Shown here: piece after piece, positions 14,381 to 21,542 of the stretch | How positions within the stretch are numbered: the stretch's first letter is position 1 | How the letters are laid out: each line of letters starts with the position of its first letter | NCBI GenBank assembly: GCA_964416905.1 | Contig: CAYQFL010000011.1 | Location: 1-24,542, forward strand | From: JASKKU01 sp964416905 | Lineage (GTDB): Archaea; Nanobdellota; Nanobdellia; Woesearchaeales; JASKKU01 | Length of the DNA stretch: 24,542 bases | Direction: 5' to 3' | Program-made: the position numbers and the translations under genes | The notes under the pieces: generated by a model | The model's input: only the letters and a program-made list of their open reading frames with translations | What the model was told of the DNA's origin: nothing | Databases searched by the model: none

Positions 14381-16060
14381 ATGAAACCGTACTTTGAAGA
14401 AGTAAAAAGCATCTTAAAAAATGTGCTCCCTGAGGATATTGATACAGAGCAGATCGCCTTAGAAGTGCCAAAAGAGTTAGAATTCGGCGATGTTGCTTTG
14501 CCTTGCTTCCAATTTGCAAAAGTTCTCAGAAAATCACCTAACATTATCGCACAAGAGCTTGCTTCTCAAATCAAACCTAATGATGTAATCAGCAAAGTAG
14601 AGGCTGTTGGACCTTACGTGAATTTTTACTTAAACAAATCAAAAGTCGCTAAAGACATTCTAGAATCATCTTTAAAACAGAACCTTGTCCCAAAAATTGA
14701 CAATAAAAGAGTTATGGTTGAGTTTTTGAATCCGAATCTAAACAAACCTCTTCATATAGGCCACTTAAGGAATGGTGCTTTAGGTGAAAGTGTTTCAAGA
14801 ATTCTTGAATCAATTGGCAATAATGTCATAAGAGCTAACTTATATAATGACAGGGGTATGGGCATCTCTGAAACGATTTACGCTTATTTATATCTTTCAG
14901 ATAAGAAGGAGCCTGACAAGAAACCAGACCATTTTGTAGGCGACCTTTATGTTTTGTTCCAGAGAAAGAAGAAAGAGAATCCAGAAATTGAAGAAAAAGC
15001 AAGAGAGATTCTAAAGAAATACGAAGAAGGAGATAAAGAAATTATCCAAGTATGGAAGAAAATCAGGGATTGGGTCATTCAAGGATATGAAGAAACGTAC
15101 AAGACATTTGGTTTTAAATTCGATAAGATTTACTATGAATCCGAGATTTATAAATCAGGAAAAGATGTTGTGTTAGACGCTTATAAGAGAGGCATATTCT
15201 TCGAAGAAGATGGTGCAATCATAGCTCCATTAGAAAAGTATAATCTACCAAACAAAGTGGTGCTTAAAAGTGACGGCACCAGTTTATACATAACCCAGGA
15301 TATTTATCTTGCCAAGAGAAAGTTTGAGGATTACAAGCTTGACAAATCTATTTATGTGGTAGCTTCAGAACAGAACCTGCATTTTGCTCAACTATTTAGA
15401 ATCTGTGAAATGCTGGGCATTGCTGAAACAGATAAAATGTACCATTTAAGTTATGGAATGGTGCTTTTGCCTAGCGGTAAGATGAAATCAAGAGAAGGTA
15501 AAATTATCGACGCAGACGAGTTCTTTGAGGAGATAAAGGGGATGGCTGAACAGGAATTGTCAAAGAGAGGTAAGAACGATAAAAAGCTCGCAGAGAAAAT
15601 CGCACTTTCAGCAATAAATTTCTATATGCTTAAAATAGACCCAAAGAAGGATTTTGTATTTAATCCCGAAGAATCCTTGTCTTTTGAAGGCCAGAGCGGA
15701 GTTTATATTCAATACACTCATGCAAGGATTGCAAGCTTAATAAGAAAATACGAGGAAAGCTTTGGAAAAGTTGATTTCACAAAGCTCAACATAAAAGACC
15801 TCACACATGAAGAAGAGAAGATGATCTCACTGTTAATGCAATTCCCATCAGTTGTGGAAGAGAGCGCTAACCAGTATAAACCAAGCATTATTGCAAATTA
15901 TCTGATAAAAATATCCGAGACATTTAATAGTTATTATCATAGTACGCCTATTATAAACTCTGACAACAAAGAAACAAGGATTGGTTTATCTTATATTGTT
16001 AAAGAAATCCTAGCAAAGGGCTTAGAGTTACTAAACATTGAGCCTCTGGATGAAATCTAA
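14381..16060 (+). CDS. argS: arginyl-tRNA synthetase
   Basis: 559 residues, class I aminoacyl-tRNA synthetase charging tRNA-Arg. N-terminal additional domain (1-105) binds the D loop. The catalytic core starts with 'EFLNPNLNKPLHIGHLRN' (HIGH at 125-128). The KMSK-equivalent is KMKSREGK (367-374). The alpha-helical anticodon-binding domain follows with 'QYTHARIASLIR' and ends 'GLELLNIEPLDEI', the normal C-terminus of the family. Full length, no sign of damage. The promoter TTTATATT (about 14349-14356) lies 28 nt before the start, so probably leaderless. tRNA-Arg(TCT) is in the same window but not adjacent. Confidence 0.97.
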   Translation: MKPYFEEVKSILKNVLPEDIDTEQIALEVPKELEFGDVALPCFQFAKVLRKSPNIIAQELASQIKPNDVISKVEAVGPYVNFYLNKSKVAKDILESSLKQNLVPKIDNKRVMVEFLNPNLNKPLHIGHLRNGALGESVSRILESIGNNVIRANLYNDRGMGISETIYAYLYLSDKKEPDKKPDHFVGDLYVLFQRKKKENPEIEEKAREILKKYEEGDKEIIQVWKKIRDWVIQGYEETYKTFGFKFDKIYYESEIYKSGKDVVLDAYKRGIFFEEDGAIIAPLEKYNLPNKVVLKSDGTSLYITQDIYLAKRKFEDYKLDKSIYVVASEQNLHFAQLFRICEMLGIAETDKMYHLSYGMVLLPSGKMKSREGKIIDADEFFEEIKGMAEQELSKRGKNDKKLAEKIALSAINFYMLKIDPKKDFVFNPEESLSFEGQSGVYIQYTHARIASLIRKYEESFGKVDFTKLNIKDLTHEEEKMISLLMQFPSVVEESANQYKPSIIANYLIKISETFNSYYHSTPIINSDNKETRIGLSYIVKEILAKGLELLNIEPLDEI

Positions 16061-16113
16061 TTGGAAATTAAAATCGTTAGATTAATAAACAAATTTTCTT
16101 TTAAATGTGAAGT

Positions 16114-16878
16114 ATGGATATTCCAAAAGTAGAATTTAGTGTTGCACCTTTAGACAAAACCTTTCGTTTAATTCACCGTTTCCTAAATCCTGCGGAAGGA
16201 GATTGGGATTGGAGTAACACAATTTATCGAAATTATCCTGAACTAAAAAATAAATTGCAGAATATTAGAGACACGAAAAAAAGGGAAAAAATTGAATATT
16301 GTTTTTTCACAGAGGTTTTCAAAAAGGAAAGAGTTGAATTAGAAAAAAGGGCAAAAATTTTTCAAAGAGAGTGGAATAAGATTAATGATAGCGTAATGCT
16401 TGTCCTTTCTGAAGTTGTGGAACAAAAATGGCCCGAAAAAGATAAGAAAATTTTTGCAAGAGTCTCCTTGAATCCTATTTGTCCTAGGTACATTAAACAG
16501 AGAACCTTTGACGTTTTCTTTAGAATGAAACCAAAACATATGAAAAGTGTTGCTATTCACGAAATTCTGCATTTCATATATTTTGAGAAATGGAAGAAAG
16601 TTTTTCCTAAAACTAAAGAAAAAGAGTTTGATAAACCCCATTTGGTCTGGCACTTAAGCGAAATGGTGCCGAGAATTATTTTGAATGACAAACGAGTTCA
16701 AAATGTTTTCGAATACAAATTCAGTTCTTACAAAAAATACGAAAATTTCAAATTAAATGGAAAACCACTTTTATCTTATTTACAAGATTTCTATGACAAC
16801 AGAAAAAATTTTGCAGATTTCTTAAAAAGGTCTTGGAAATTTGTTAAAAAATACGAAGATGAAATTAAATCTATATGA
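16114..16878 (+). CDS. unrecognised HExxH (zincin-like) protein
   Basis: 254 residues, soluble, very rich in Lys, Phe and Trp. The helix 'SVAIHEILHFIYFEKW' carries H149-E150-x-x-H153, the zinc-binding and catalytic motif of gluzincin and related metallopeptidases. About 22 residues later, 'KPHLVWHLSEMVPRII' offers a third ligand (H176, H180 or E183), which also fits a zincin. The preceding strand region (ARVSLNPICPR, then RTFDVFFRM) could be the edge strand that binds substrate. There is no signal peptide, so it would act in the cytoplasm. I do not recognise the family. A chance motif is possible, but the His/Glu spacing argues for a real metalloprotein. TATA-like TTAATAAAC lies about 28 nt upstream. 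Confidence 0.6.
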   Translation: MDIPKVEFSVAPLDKTFRLIHRFLNPAEGDWDWSNTIYRNYPELKNKLQNIRDTKKREKIEYCFFTEVFKKERVELEKRAKIFQREWNKINDSVMLVLSEVVEQKWPEKDKKIFARVSLNPICPRYIKQRTFDVFFRMKPKHMKSVAIHEILHFIYFEKWKKVFPKTKEKEFDKPHLVWHLSEMVPRIILNDKRVQNVFEYKFSSYKKYENFKLNGKPLLSYLQDFYDNRKNFADFLKRSWKFVKKYEDEIKSI

Positions 16879-16988
16879 CGCACACATCTGAAAATCCACG
16901 AAATTCTTTCAGAATTTCTTTTAATCAATAAGATAACAAAAAGCTATTAGCGTAAAGCTTTTTAAGTTTAAGAACACTTAATAAGAGT

Positions 16989-17291
16989 ATGGGACGCTTA
17001 ACTAAATTTTTTCTTGATTTTATATTAATAATCTTATGCTTTGCAATACTAAATCATTACATAGATGTCTCGTTTTTAAACCTGCCTTATACATCTGTTC
17101 CAATAAATGAACTCATTGGCAAAAATGTTCTTTTTTACATTCTTATTGGCATTATGATTGCTGATGTTCTCTTCAATGGCTTATTTGGGCTAAACACAAT
17201 ACTTTTAATCATATTAAGCTTAACTTTAAGAAACTGGTTGCTAGCTTTTCTTATAGTGGTTGTCTTCAGGATATTGCGTTCATTTTCTTAA
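16989..17291 (+). CDS. small membrane protein of unknown function
   Basis: 100 residues with three probable membrane helices (about 6-26, 46-64, 67-95), one short loop rich in Pro/Asn (31-42) and a basic end (RILRSF). No conserved catalytic residues are visible. The start is supported by a TATA-like TTTTTAAGTTT centred about 28 nt before the ATG. It is followed after 57 nt by another membrane protein gene with its own TATA box, so the two are probably separate transcripts. The coding character (continuous frame between a promoter and a stop, hydrophobic periodicity) is good; nothing can be said of its job. Confidence 0.6.
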   Translation: MGRLTKFFLDFILIILCFAILNHYIDVSFLNLPYTSVPINELIGKNVLFYILIGIMIADVLFNGLFGLNTILLIILSLTLRNWLLAFLIVVVFRILRSFS

Positions 17292-17348
17292 ATGACACCA
17301 CTCTAAAATGAAAAAATTTAAATAGTTGCTTGAATCTTTATCACTAAA

Positions 17349-17939
17349 ATGAAATGGAAAACTTTTATGTGGGAAACCCTGTTTTCAGTCATATTCTTGC
17401 TGTTGTTGCTTAAGATTTGCTTTAAAAGCAGTATATTCTTTGAGATTTCATTATTGGCTGTAATATCGTTTGGAATACTGATTTTCAGCAAGCAGAAAGA
17501 TAATTTAATCTTAATACACAATGCATTGAACCTGCTATTGATTACAATAGTTTTCTTAACAGGTCTTAGAGGAGTAGATGTTACATTAGCATTCCTGATT
17601 GCCATTTTAGGCATAATTTTCACTTCAATAAGCTTAGAAATGCAGGATAGAGAAGAACAGTTGAAGAAACTTGACAGTTATATCGAGAAATCAGAAAAGA
17701 AAAATGATGTTAAGAAACAAACAAAAGTAGCTAAACCAGCAAAGAAAAAGGAAGAACCTAAAAAAGAGCAAAAGCCCAGGAAAGAGAAGACAAAAACAAG
17801 ATATGTCGCTGGCAAATTCTCCAATCAATACCATGTTGAAGATTGTCCAGTAGCTAAAAGATTAGTCAAGAAGAGATACTACGAATCAAAAGAAAGAGCA
17901 GAATTCGCAGGCTTAAAACCTCATAACTGCGTTAAGTAA
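17349..17939 (+). CDS. membrane protein with C-terminal Ada-like zinc module
   Basis: 196 residues in three parts. Residues 8-97 have four hydrophobic segments. Residues 98-150 are an extremely charged Lys/Glu linker with coiled-coil tendency. Residues 151-196 (RYVAGKFSNQYHVEDCPVAK ... ESKERAEFAGLKPHNC) resemble the small zinc domain of Ada and of many stand-alone proteins, whose usual pattern is 'Y-H-x-x-D-C-x-x-A-K ... S-x-E-x-A-x-x-x-G-x-x-P-C-x-x-C'. Here one Cys of the last pair is His (H192, C194), leaving H162, C166, H192 and C194 as possible ligands. The module would face the cytoplasm as a metal, DNA or protein contact. Stop codon is 1 nt from that of the opposite gene. Confidence 0.65.
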   Translation: MKWKTFMWETLFSVIFLLLLLKICFKSSIFFEISLLAVISFGILIFSKQKDNLILIHNALNLLLITIVFLTGLRGVDVTLAFLIAILGIIFTSISLEMQDREEQLKKLDSYIEKSEKKNDVKKQTKVAKPAKKKEEPKKEQKPRKEKTKTRYVAGKFSNQYHVEDCPVAKRLVKKRYYESKERAEFAGLKPHNCVK

Positions 17940-17940
17940 A

Positions 17941-18168
17941 TTAATCTTGTTTTTTCAACTTTTCAATTTCTTTTTTTAAATCGTTAATAATGCCCTGAAG
18001 TTCTATGTTTCTATCCTCAATTTTCAAAGAAACTTTAGCCAAAAGCTGATTCTTTTCAACTAATTCTTCTATTTTCTTATCTTTCTCTACAAGAGCTTCT
18101 TCGAGAATTTTTATCTTGTTTTTAAGCGATTTTATGCTTTCTGAGCTCTTTGATTTTGTTTTTGTCAT
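17941..18168 (-). CDS. small coiled-coil protein
   Basis: 75 residues, almost wholly helical with heptad spacing of Leu/Ile (for example L15, I19, I21, L22, then LVEKNQLLAKVSLKI and INDLKKEIEKLKK). Ser/Lys-rich N-terminus (MTKTKSKSSES), no membrane segment. On the minus strand a TATA box (TTTATATAG, about 18206-18214) lies some 40 nt before the ATG, and AGGA precedes it, so it is expressed on its own. Convergent with the Ada-like membrane protein gene, whose product also has a charged coiled-coil linker; pairing of the two is speculative. Low-complexity composition makes homology hard to judge. Confidence 0.6.
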   Translation of the reverse strand: MTKTKSKSSESIKSLKNKIKILEEALVEKDKKIEELVEKNQLLAKVSLKIEDRNIELQGIINDLKKEIEKLKKQD

Positions 18169-18267
18169 TAATGTTTCCTAAATATTCCAAAATTAAAAAT
18201 GTTTCTATATAAACAAAACATGCCTACAAAAACTTTTTATATTTTTGAGAGTATGTTTTAACAGAAT

Positions 18268-19041
18268 ATGAAGAAAAAAAATAAACAGCAAACCAATGAT
18301 ATGAACATACAAAACTTTGAGAAATGGGCAAAGGTTTACGATTTGCTGTTTGGAAGATTCAGAGATGATGTAGAATTTTATAAAAAAGAAGCTCACAAGG
18401 CAAAAGGAAAAGTTCTTGAAATTGCTTGTGGAACCGGAAGAATCTATTTAGAATTACTCAAAGATGGCATTGATGCTTATGGAATTGACATATCTGAAAA
18501 CATGTTAGAAACTCTCAAAAAGAAAGCTAAAGAGTTAGGATTAAAACCGAAAGTAAAAAAAGCCGATATGAGAACTTTTAGGTTCAATACCAAATTTTCT
18601 TTGATAATAATTCCATTTAGATCATTCTTGCACAATTTAACTATTGAAGATCAAATCAAGACCTTGAAAAATATCAAAAATCATCTTGCACCAAATGGAA
18701 AACTAATCCTGAATTTCTTTTATCCAAATCCAGAAGTCATTTCGAAAAATTATGGGAAAGAAAAGAAAGAAACAATAAAAACTAAAGATAAAAAATACAC
18801 CTTAATCAGTAAATCTTACTTTGTTGACGAAGTAAACCAGATTGTTGAGTCCATAAATATTCTAAAAGAAAAAGATAAAACCATTTGGAAAGGTAAATTT
18901 CGATTTGCTTTTATTTACAAAAGAGAGTTTGAATTATTATTAAGACTTGCGGGCTTTAGAAAGTGGAAAGTATATGCCGATTTTAACCGTAAACCTTTGA
19001 AATCCTATAAACAAGAAATGATTTGGATTATTGAAAAATAA
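18268..19041 (+). CDS. SAM-dependent class I methyltransferase
   Basis: 257 residues, soluble. Motif I VLEIACGTGR (49-58), acidic ribose-binding end of strand 2 (GIDIS, D74), motif II/III region 'KADMRTF' (98-104), and strand 4 'FSLIIIPFRSFLHN', where the catalytic region of small-molecule and wobble-type methyltransferases lies. The C-terminal part adds beta strands with many Lys residues. The closest resemblance is to the general 'methyltransferase domain 25' group; substrate unknown. It precedes metK, which makes its cofactor, but 168 nt with promoters separate them. The start is 28-30 nt after a TATA box (TTTATATT, 18234-18241). An internal Met12 is a less likely start. Confidence 0.85.
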   Translation: MKKKNKQQTNDMNIQNFEKWAKVYDLLFGRFRDDVEFYKKEAHKAKGKVLEIACGTGRIYLELLKDGIDAYGIDISENMLETLKKKAKELGLKPKVKKADMRTFRFNTKFSLIIIPFRSFLHNLTIEDQIKTLKNIKNHLAPNGKLILNFFYPNPEVISKNYGKEKKETIKTKDKKYTLISKSYFVDEVNQIVESINILKEKDKTIWKGKFRFAFIYKREFELLLRLAGFRKWKVYADFNRKPLKSYKQEMIWIIEK

Positions 19042-19102
19042 TCAGTGAGCTTTAGCTATCGCTCATGTTGAACAGACATTAACAGAATTCTAAAACAAAA
19101 TA

Positions 19103-19116
19103 ATTCCTATAGGAAT
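19103..19116. promoter_or_regulatory. perfect 14-bp palindrome upstream of metK, candidate operator
   Basis: ATTCCTATAGGAAT is perfectly self-complementary and lies about 15 bp upstream of the presumed metK TATA box (ATTATAAAAA, 19130-19139). Its size and place suit a dimeric regulator. No cognate regulator gene is seen in the window. Confidence 0.45.
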
Positions 19117-19129
19117 ATTTTAATGAATA

Positions 19130-19205
19130 AATTATAAAAAGGGGTTATTAACCAGAACAATTAAACCAAGTATATTTAGGTTTAAGCTTAAATAATTTGA
19201 GGTGA
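19130..19205 (+). promoter_or_regulatory. metK promoter, leader and ribosome binding site
   Basis: Box A ATTATAAAAA (19130-19139) would start transcription near 19162 and leave a leader of roughly 45 nt. The leader or its edge contains an inverted repeat GGTTA-T-TAACC (19143-19153) and a perfect palindrome TTTAAGCTTAAA (19181-19192). It ends in GAGGTGA (19199-19205), 4 nt before the ATG. A second TATA-like TATATTT at 19171-19177 would bypass most of the leader. I do not recognise a SAM riboswitch fold. Confidence 0.45.
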
Positions 19206-19209
19206 AATT

Positions 19210-20361
19210 ATGAGAAAACTAATTACTTCTGAAAGTGTAGGCGATGGCCATCCTGATAAAGTCTGTGACCAGATTTCTGATGCGATTTTAGATGCTTTCC
19301 TAGAAAAAGATCCTGAATCAAGGGTTGCTGTTGAGACTTTAGCAACAAAAGGCTATATTGTAATCGCTGGAGAAATAAGAAGTAAAGCTACTGTTGATAT
19401 AGCTAAAGTTGCAAGGGAAACCATAAAAAGCATCGGTTACAACGATGTTAAATGGGGTTTGGATTACGAAAGTTGCGGTATTCTTGTCTCAGTTCATCCT
19501 CAAAGCCCGGATATAGCTCAAGGTGTTGACGAAAAAGAAGACAAAGAACAGGGCGCAGGCGATCAAGGTATGATGTTTGGCTATGCTAGTAATGAAACAA
19601 AAGAACTCATGCCTTTGCCTATAATCCTTGCTCACAAGCTAACAAGAAGGTTAAAAGAAGTGCGAGAGTCAGGCATTATAAAGTATCTAGGACCAGATTC
19701 TAAAAGCCAGGTTACTGTCGAATATGTTGATGATAAGCCTAAAAGAGTTGAAACTGTGGTTATAGCAGCGCAACACCAAGAGAACGTTGATATGGAAAAA
19801 CTCAGAACAGAGATAAAAAAGCATGTTATTGAACCAATTCTTGGAGATTATCTAGATGACCAAACCAAGATTTTCATAAATTCTACAGGTAGGTTTGTTC
19901 TAGGCGGTCCTGCAGCTGACACAGGCTTAACTGGAAGAAAACTGATTGTTGACACTTATGGCGGTATAGGAAGACACGGTGGTGGCGCATTCTCCGGAAA
20001 AGACCCAAGCAAAGTTGATAGAAGCGGCGCATACATGGCAAGATACATAGCAAAGAACATTGTAGCAGCAGGTTTAGCTGATAAGTGCGAGGTTCAACTA
20101 GCTTACGCAATTGGCGTTCCTGAACCTGTTGGCATTTACGTTGACACTTTTGGAACTGCAAAAATCAATGAAGCCAAAATTGCCAATTTAGTGAAAGAGG
20201 TATTCCCATTAACACCTAAAGGAATAATCAAACACCTTGACCTAAAAAGACCAATCTTCAGAAAAACAGCAGCTTTTGGCCATTTTGGAAGGGAAGAACC
20301 AGAGTTCACCTGGGAAAAAACTGACTTAGCAAAAGTTCTAAAAGAACGAGCTGGGATTTAA
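19210..20361 (+). CDS. metK: S-adenosylmethionine synthetase, bacterial/eukaryotic type
   Basis: 383 residues, the normal length. Makes SAM from methionine and ATP, releasing Pi and PPi. Signatures: TSESVGDGHPDKVCDQ (6-20, GHPDK), GAGDQGMMFGYA (115-126), and the ATP/phosphate-binding glycine loop with GGGAFSGKDPSKVDRS (257-272). These define the classic MetK of bacteria and eukaryotes; most archaea instead use the very divergent archaeal MAT (about 400 aa, without these strings). The gene has a strong ribosome binding site (GAGGTGA). It is convergent with a pyrophosphatase gene 13 nt away, and a methyltransferase gene lies upstream. Acquisition from bacteria by an ancestor is likely. Confidence 0.97.
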   Translation: MRKLITSESVGDGHPDKVCDQISDAILDAFLEKDPESRVAVETLATKGYIVIAGEIRSKATVDIAKVARETIKSIGYNDVKWGLDYESCGILVSVHPQSPDIAQGVDEKEDKEQGAGDQGMMFGYASNETKELMPLPIILAHKLTRRLKEVRESGIIKYLGPDSKSQVTVEYVDDKPKRVETVVIAAQHQENVDMEKLRTEIKKHVIEPILGDYLDDQTKIFINSTGRFVLGGPAADTGLTGRKLIVDTYGGIGRHGGGAFSGKDPSKVDRSGAYMARYIAKNIVAAGLADKCEVQLAYAIGVPEPVGIYVDTFGTAKINEAKIANLVKEVFPLTPKGIIKHLDLKRPIFRKTAAFGHFGREEPEFTWEKTDLAKVLKERAGI

Positions 20362-20394
20362 AAAATAAAAAAGTTTATTCTTTTTCTTTTCCAT
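20362..20394. terminator. shared convergent terminator between metK and ppa
   Basis: After the metK stop, A-rich then T-rich sequence (AAAAAATAAAAAAGTTTATTCTTTTTCTTTTTC) gives T tracts to transcripts arriving from either side. The plus-strand T runs lie inside the last codons of ppa. Confidence 0.4.
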
Positions 20395-20914
20395 ATTTTT
20401 CCTTGAACAATTTAATTCCATGCTCAATGCTTTTATAGGCTTCCTCTCTGCTCAAAAGTTTCTCTACCTTAACAACTTTATTCTGCAACTGTTTGTATAT
20501 CTCAAAGAAATTCTTGATCTCATCCAAGATATGTGGCTCTAAATCGTTTACGTCTTCAACTTTATTGAAAAAAGGATCTCCTACAGGAACAGCTATAATC
20601 TTGTCATCTCTCTCGGAGTCATCTATAATCTGCATAACACCAATAGGTCTAACTTCCATAATTATTAACGGATGGGATGAAAATCTCGTTATAACTAAAA
20701 CATCTAAAGGGTCTCCATCTTCCCAAAGCGTTCTAGGTATAAAACCATAATCTCCAGGATAAGAAACCGAGCTGTAAACGACTCTGTCCAATCTTATAAG
20801 ACCAGTTTCCTTATCTAATTCATACTTATTCCTTGAGCCCATCGGAATCTCAATCACAGCATTAACAACTCTAGGCACATCCTTACCTACAGCTATGTCT
20901 TTCCATGGATCCAT
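20375..20914 (-). CDS. ppa: inorganic pyrophosphatase, family I
   Basis: 179 residues from the ATG at 20914. Hydrolyses PPi to phosphate with Mg. Signatures: EIPMGSRNKYE (22-32), YPGDYGF (52-58), EDGDPLDVL (65-73, with catalytic D66 and D71) and DDSERDDKI (98-106, with D103). An in-frame ATG at 20947 would add 11 residues (MFLHVFKRCLI), but AGAGGTG (minus strand, 20928-20922) stands 7 nt before the 20914 ATG and fixes the start. The TATA box is at about 20967-20975. Convergent with metK, a major PPi producer, and divergent from the deaminase gene. Confidence 0.95.
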   Translation of the reverse strand: MDPWKDIAVGKDVPRVVNAVIEIPMGSRNKYELDKETGLIRLDRVVYSSVSYPGDYGFIPRTLWEDGDPLDVLVITRFSSHPLIIMEVRPIGVMQIIDDSERDDKIIAVPVGDPFFNKVEDVNDLEPHILDEIKNFFEIYKQLQNKVVKVEKLLSREEAYKSIEHGIKLFKEKYGKEKE

Positions 20915-21053
20915 TATCAAACACCTCTTAAAAACATGAAGGAACAATAAAAGACATTGTAAATTGTTTTTAAATGTTACATTTTATTATGCTTTTGAAT
21001 CAAACATAACATTTAAATTCAACCATAATCAAAAAATAGAAGTGGTGAAAACA
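20915..21053. promoter_or_regulatory. divergent promoter region between ppa and the deaminase operon
   Basis: Minus strand: box A ATTTAAAAA (about 20967-20975) and ribosome binding site GAGGTG (20922-20927) for ppa. Plus strand: box A ATTTAAAT (21011-21018) and ribosome binding site GGTGA (21044-21048) for the deaminase start at 21054. The two TATA boxes are about 43 bp apart, so both leaders are short (about 30 and 14 nt). Confidence 0.55.
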
Positions 21054-21536
21054 ATGGATAACGAAAGCAATAAAATCATGGAGATAGCTGTAGAAGAAGC
21101 AATAAAAGGTGTTAAAAAAGGTCATGGCGGACCTTTTGGAGCGGTAATAGTCAAAGATGGGAAAATTATTGCTAGAGGCCATAACATGGTTCTAAAAACA
21201 AAAGACCCAACAGCTCACGCAGAAATCGTTGCTATCAGGAAAGCATCCAAAAAACTAAAACGGTTTGATTTAAGCGATTGCGAATTATACACAAGTTGTA
21301 TGCCATGCCCTATGTGTTTATCAGCAATATACTGGGCAAGAATCAAAAAGGTCTACTTTGGTTGCGACAGCAAAGATGCTGAGAACATTGGTTTCGATGA
21401 CAAAAGAATCTATGATTTCATAAAGAACGACCCAGTAAATACTAATGGAGAAATAAAGTTTATTCAATTGGAAAGAGATCAATGCCTGAAAGCTTTTGAG
21501 CTTTGGCAGAATAAAAAAGATAAAACAATGTATTAA
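21054..21536 (+). CDS. guaD: guanine deaminase-like nucleobase deaminase (GuaD type)
   Basis: 160 residues from the ATG at 21054. Cytidine-deaminase fold with zinc/proton-shuttle motif THAE read as TAHAE (53-57; H55, E57) and PCPMC (84-88; C85, C88). The wording 'GGPFGAVIVKDGKIIARG', 'DPTAHAE', 'LYTSCMPCPMC' and 'GFDD' is that of Bacillus-type guanine deaminase, as is the C-terminal Tyr, which in GuaD closes the partner's active site. It converts guanine to xanthine in purine salvage or use. An upstream in-frame ATG at 20964 would include 30 odd residues overlapping the promoter; the ribosome binding site GGTGA 5 nt before 21054 decides the start. First gene of a probable three-gene operon. 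Confidence 0.85.
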   Translation: MDNESNKIMEIAVEEAIKGVKKGHGGPFGAVIVKDGKIIARGHNMVLKTKDPTAHAEIVAIRKASKKLKRFDLSDCELYTSCMPCPMCLSAIYWARIKKVYFGCDSKDAENIGFDDKRIYDFIKNDPVNTNGEIKFIQLERDQCLKAFELWQNKKDKTMY

Positions 21537-21542
21537 TAGAAT

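Noticed and set aside
19140..19209. SAM riboswitch in the metK leader
   Set aside because: The leader is only about 45 nt and shows short palindromes, not the multi-helix core of any SAM riboswitch that I know; those are also essentially bacterial.
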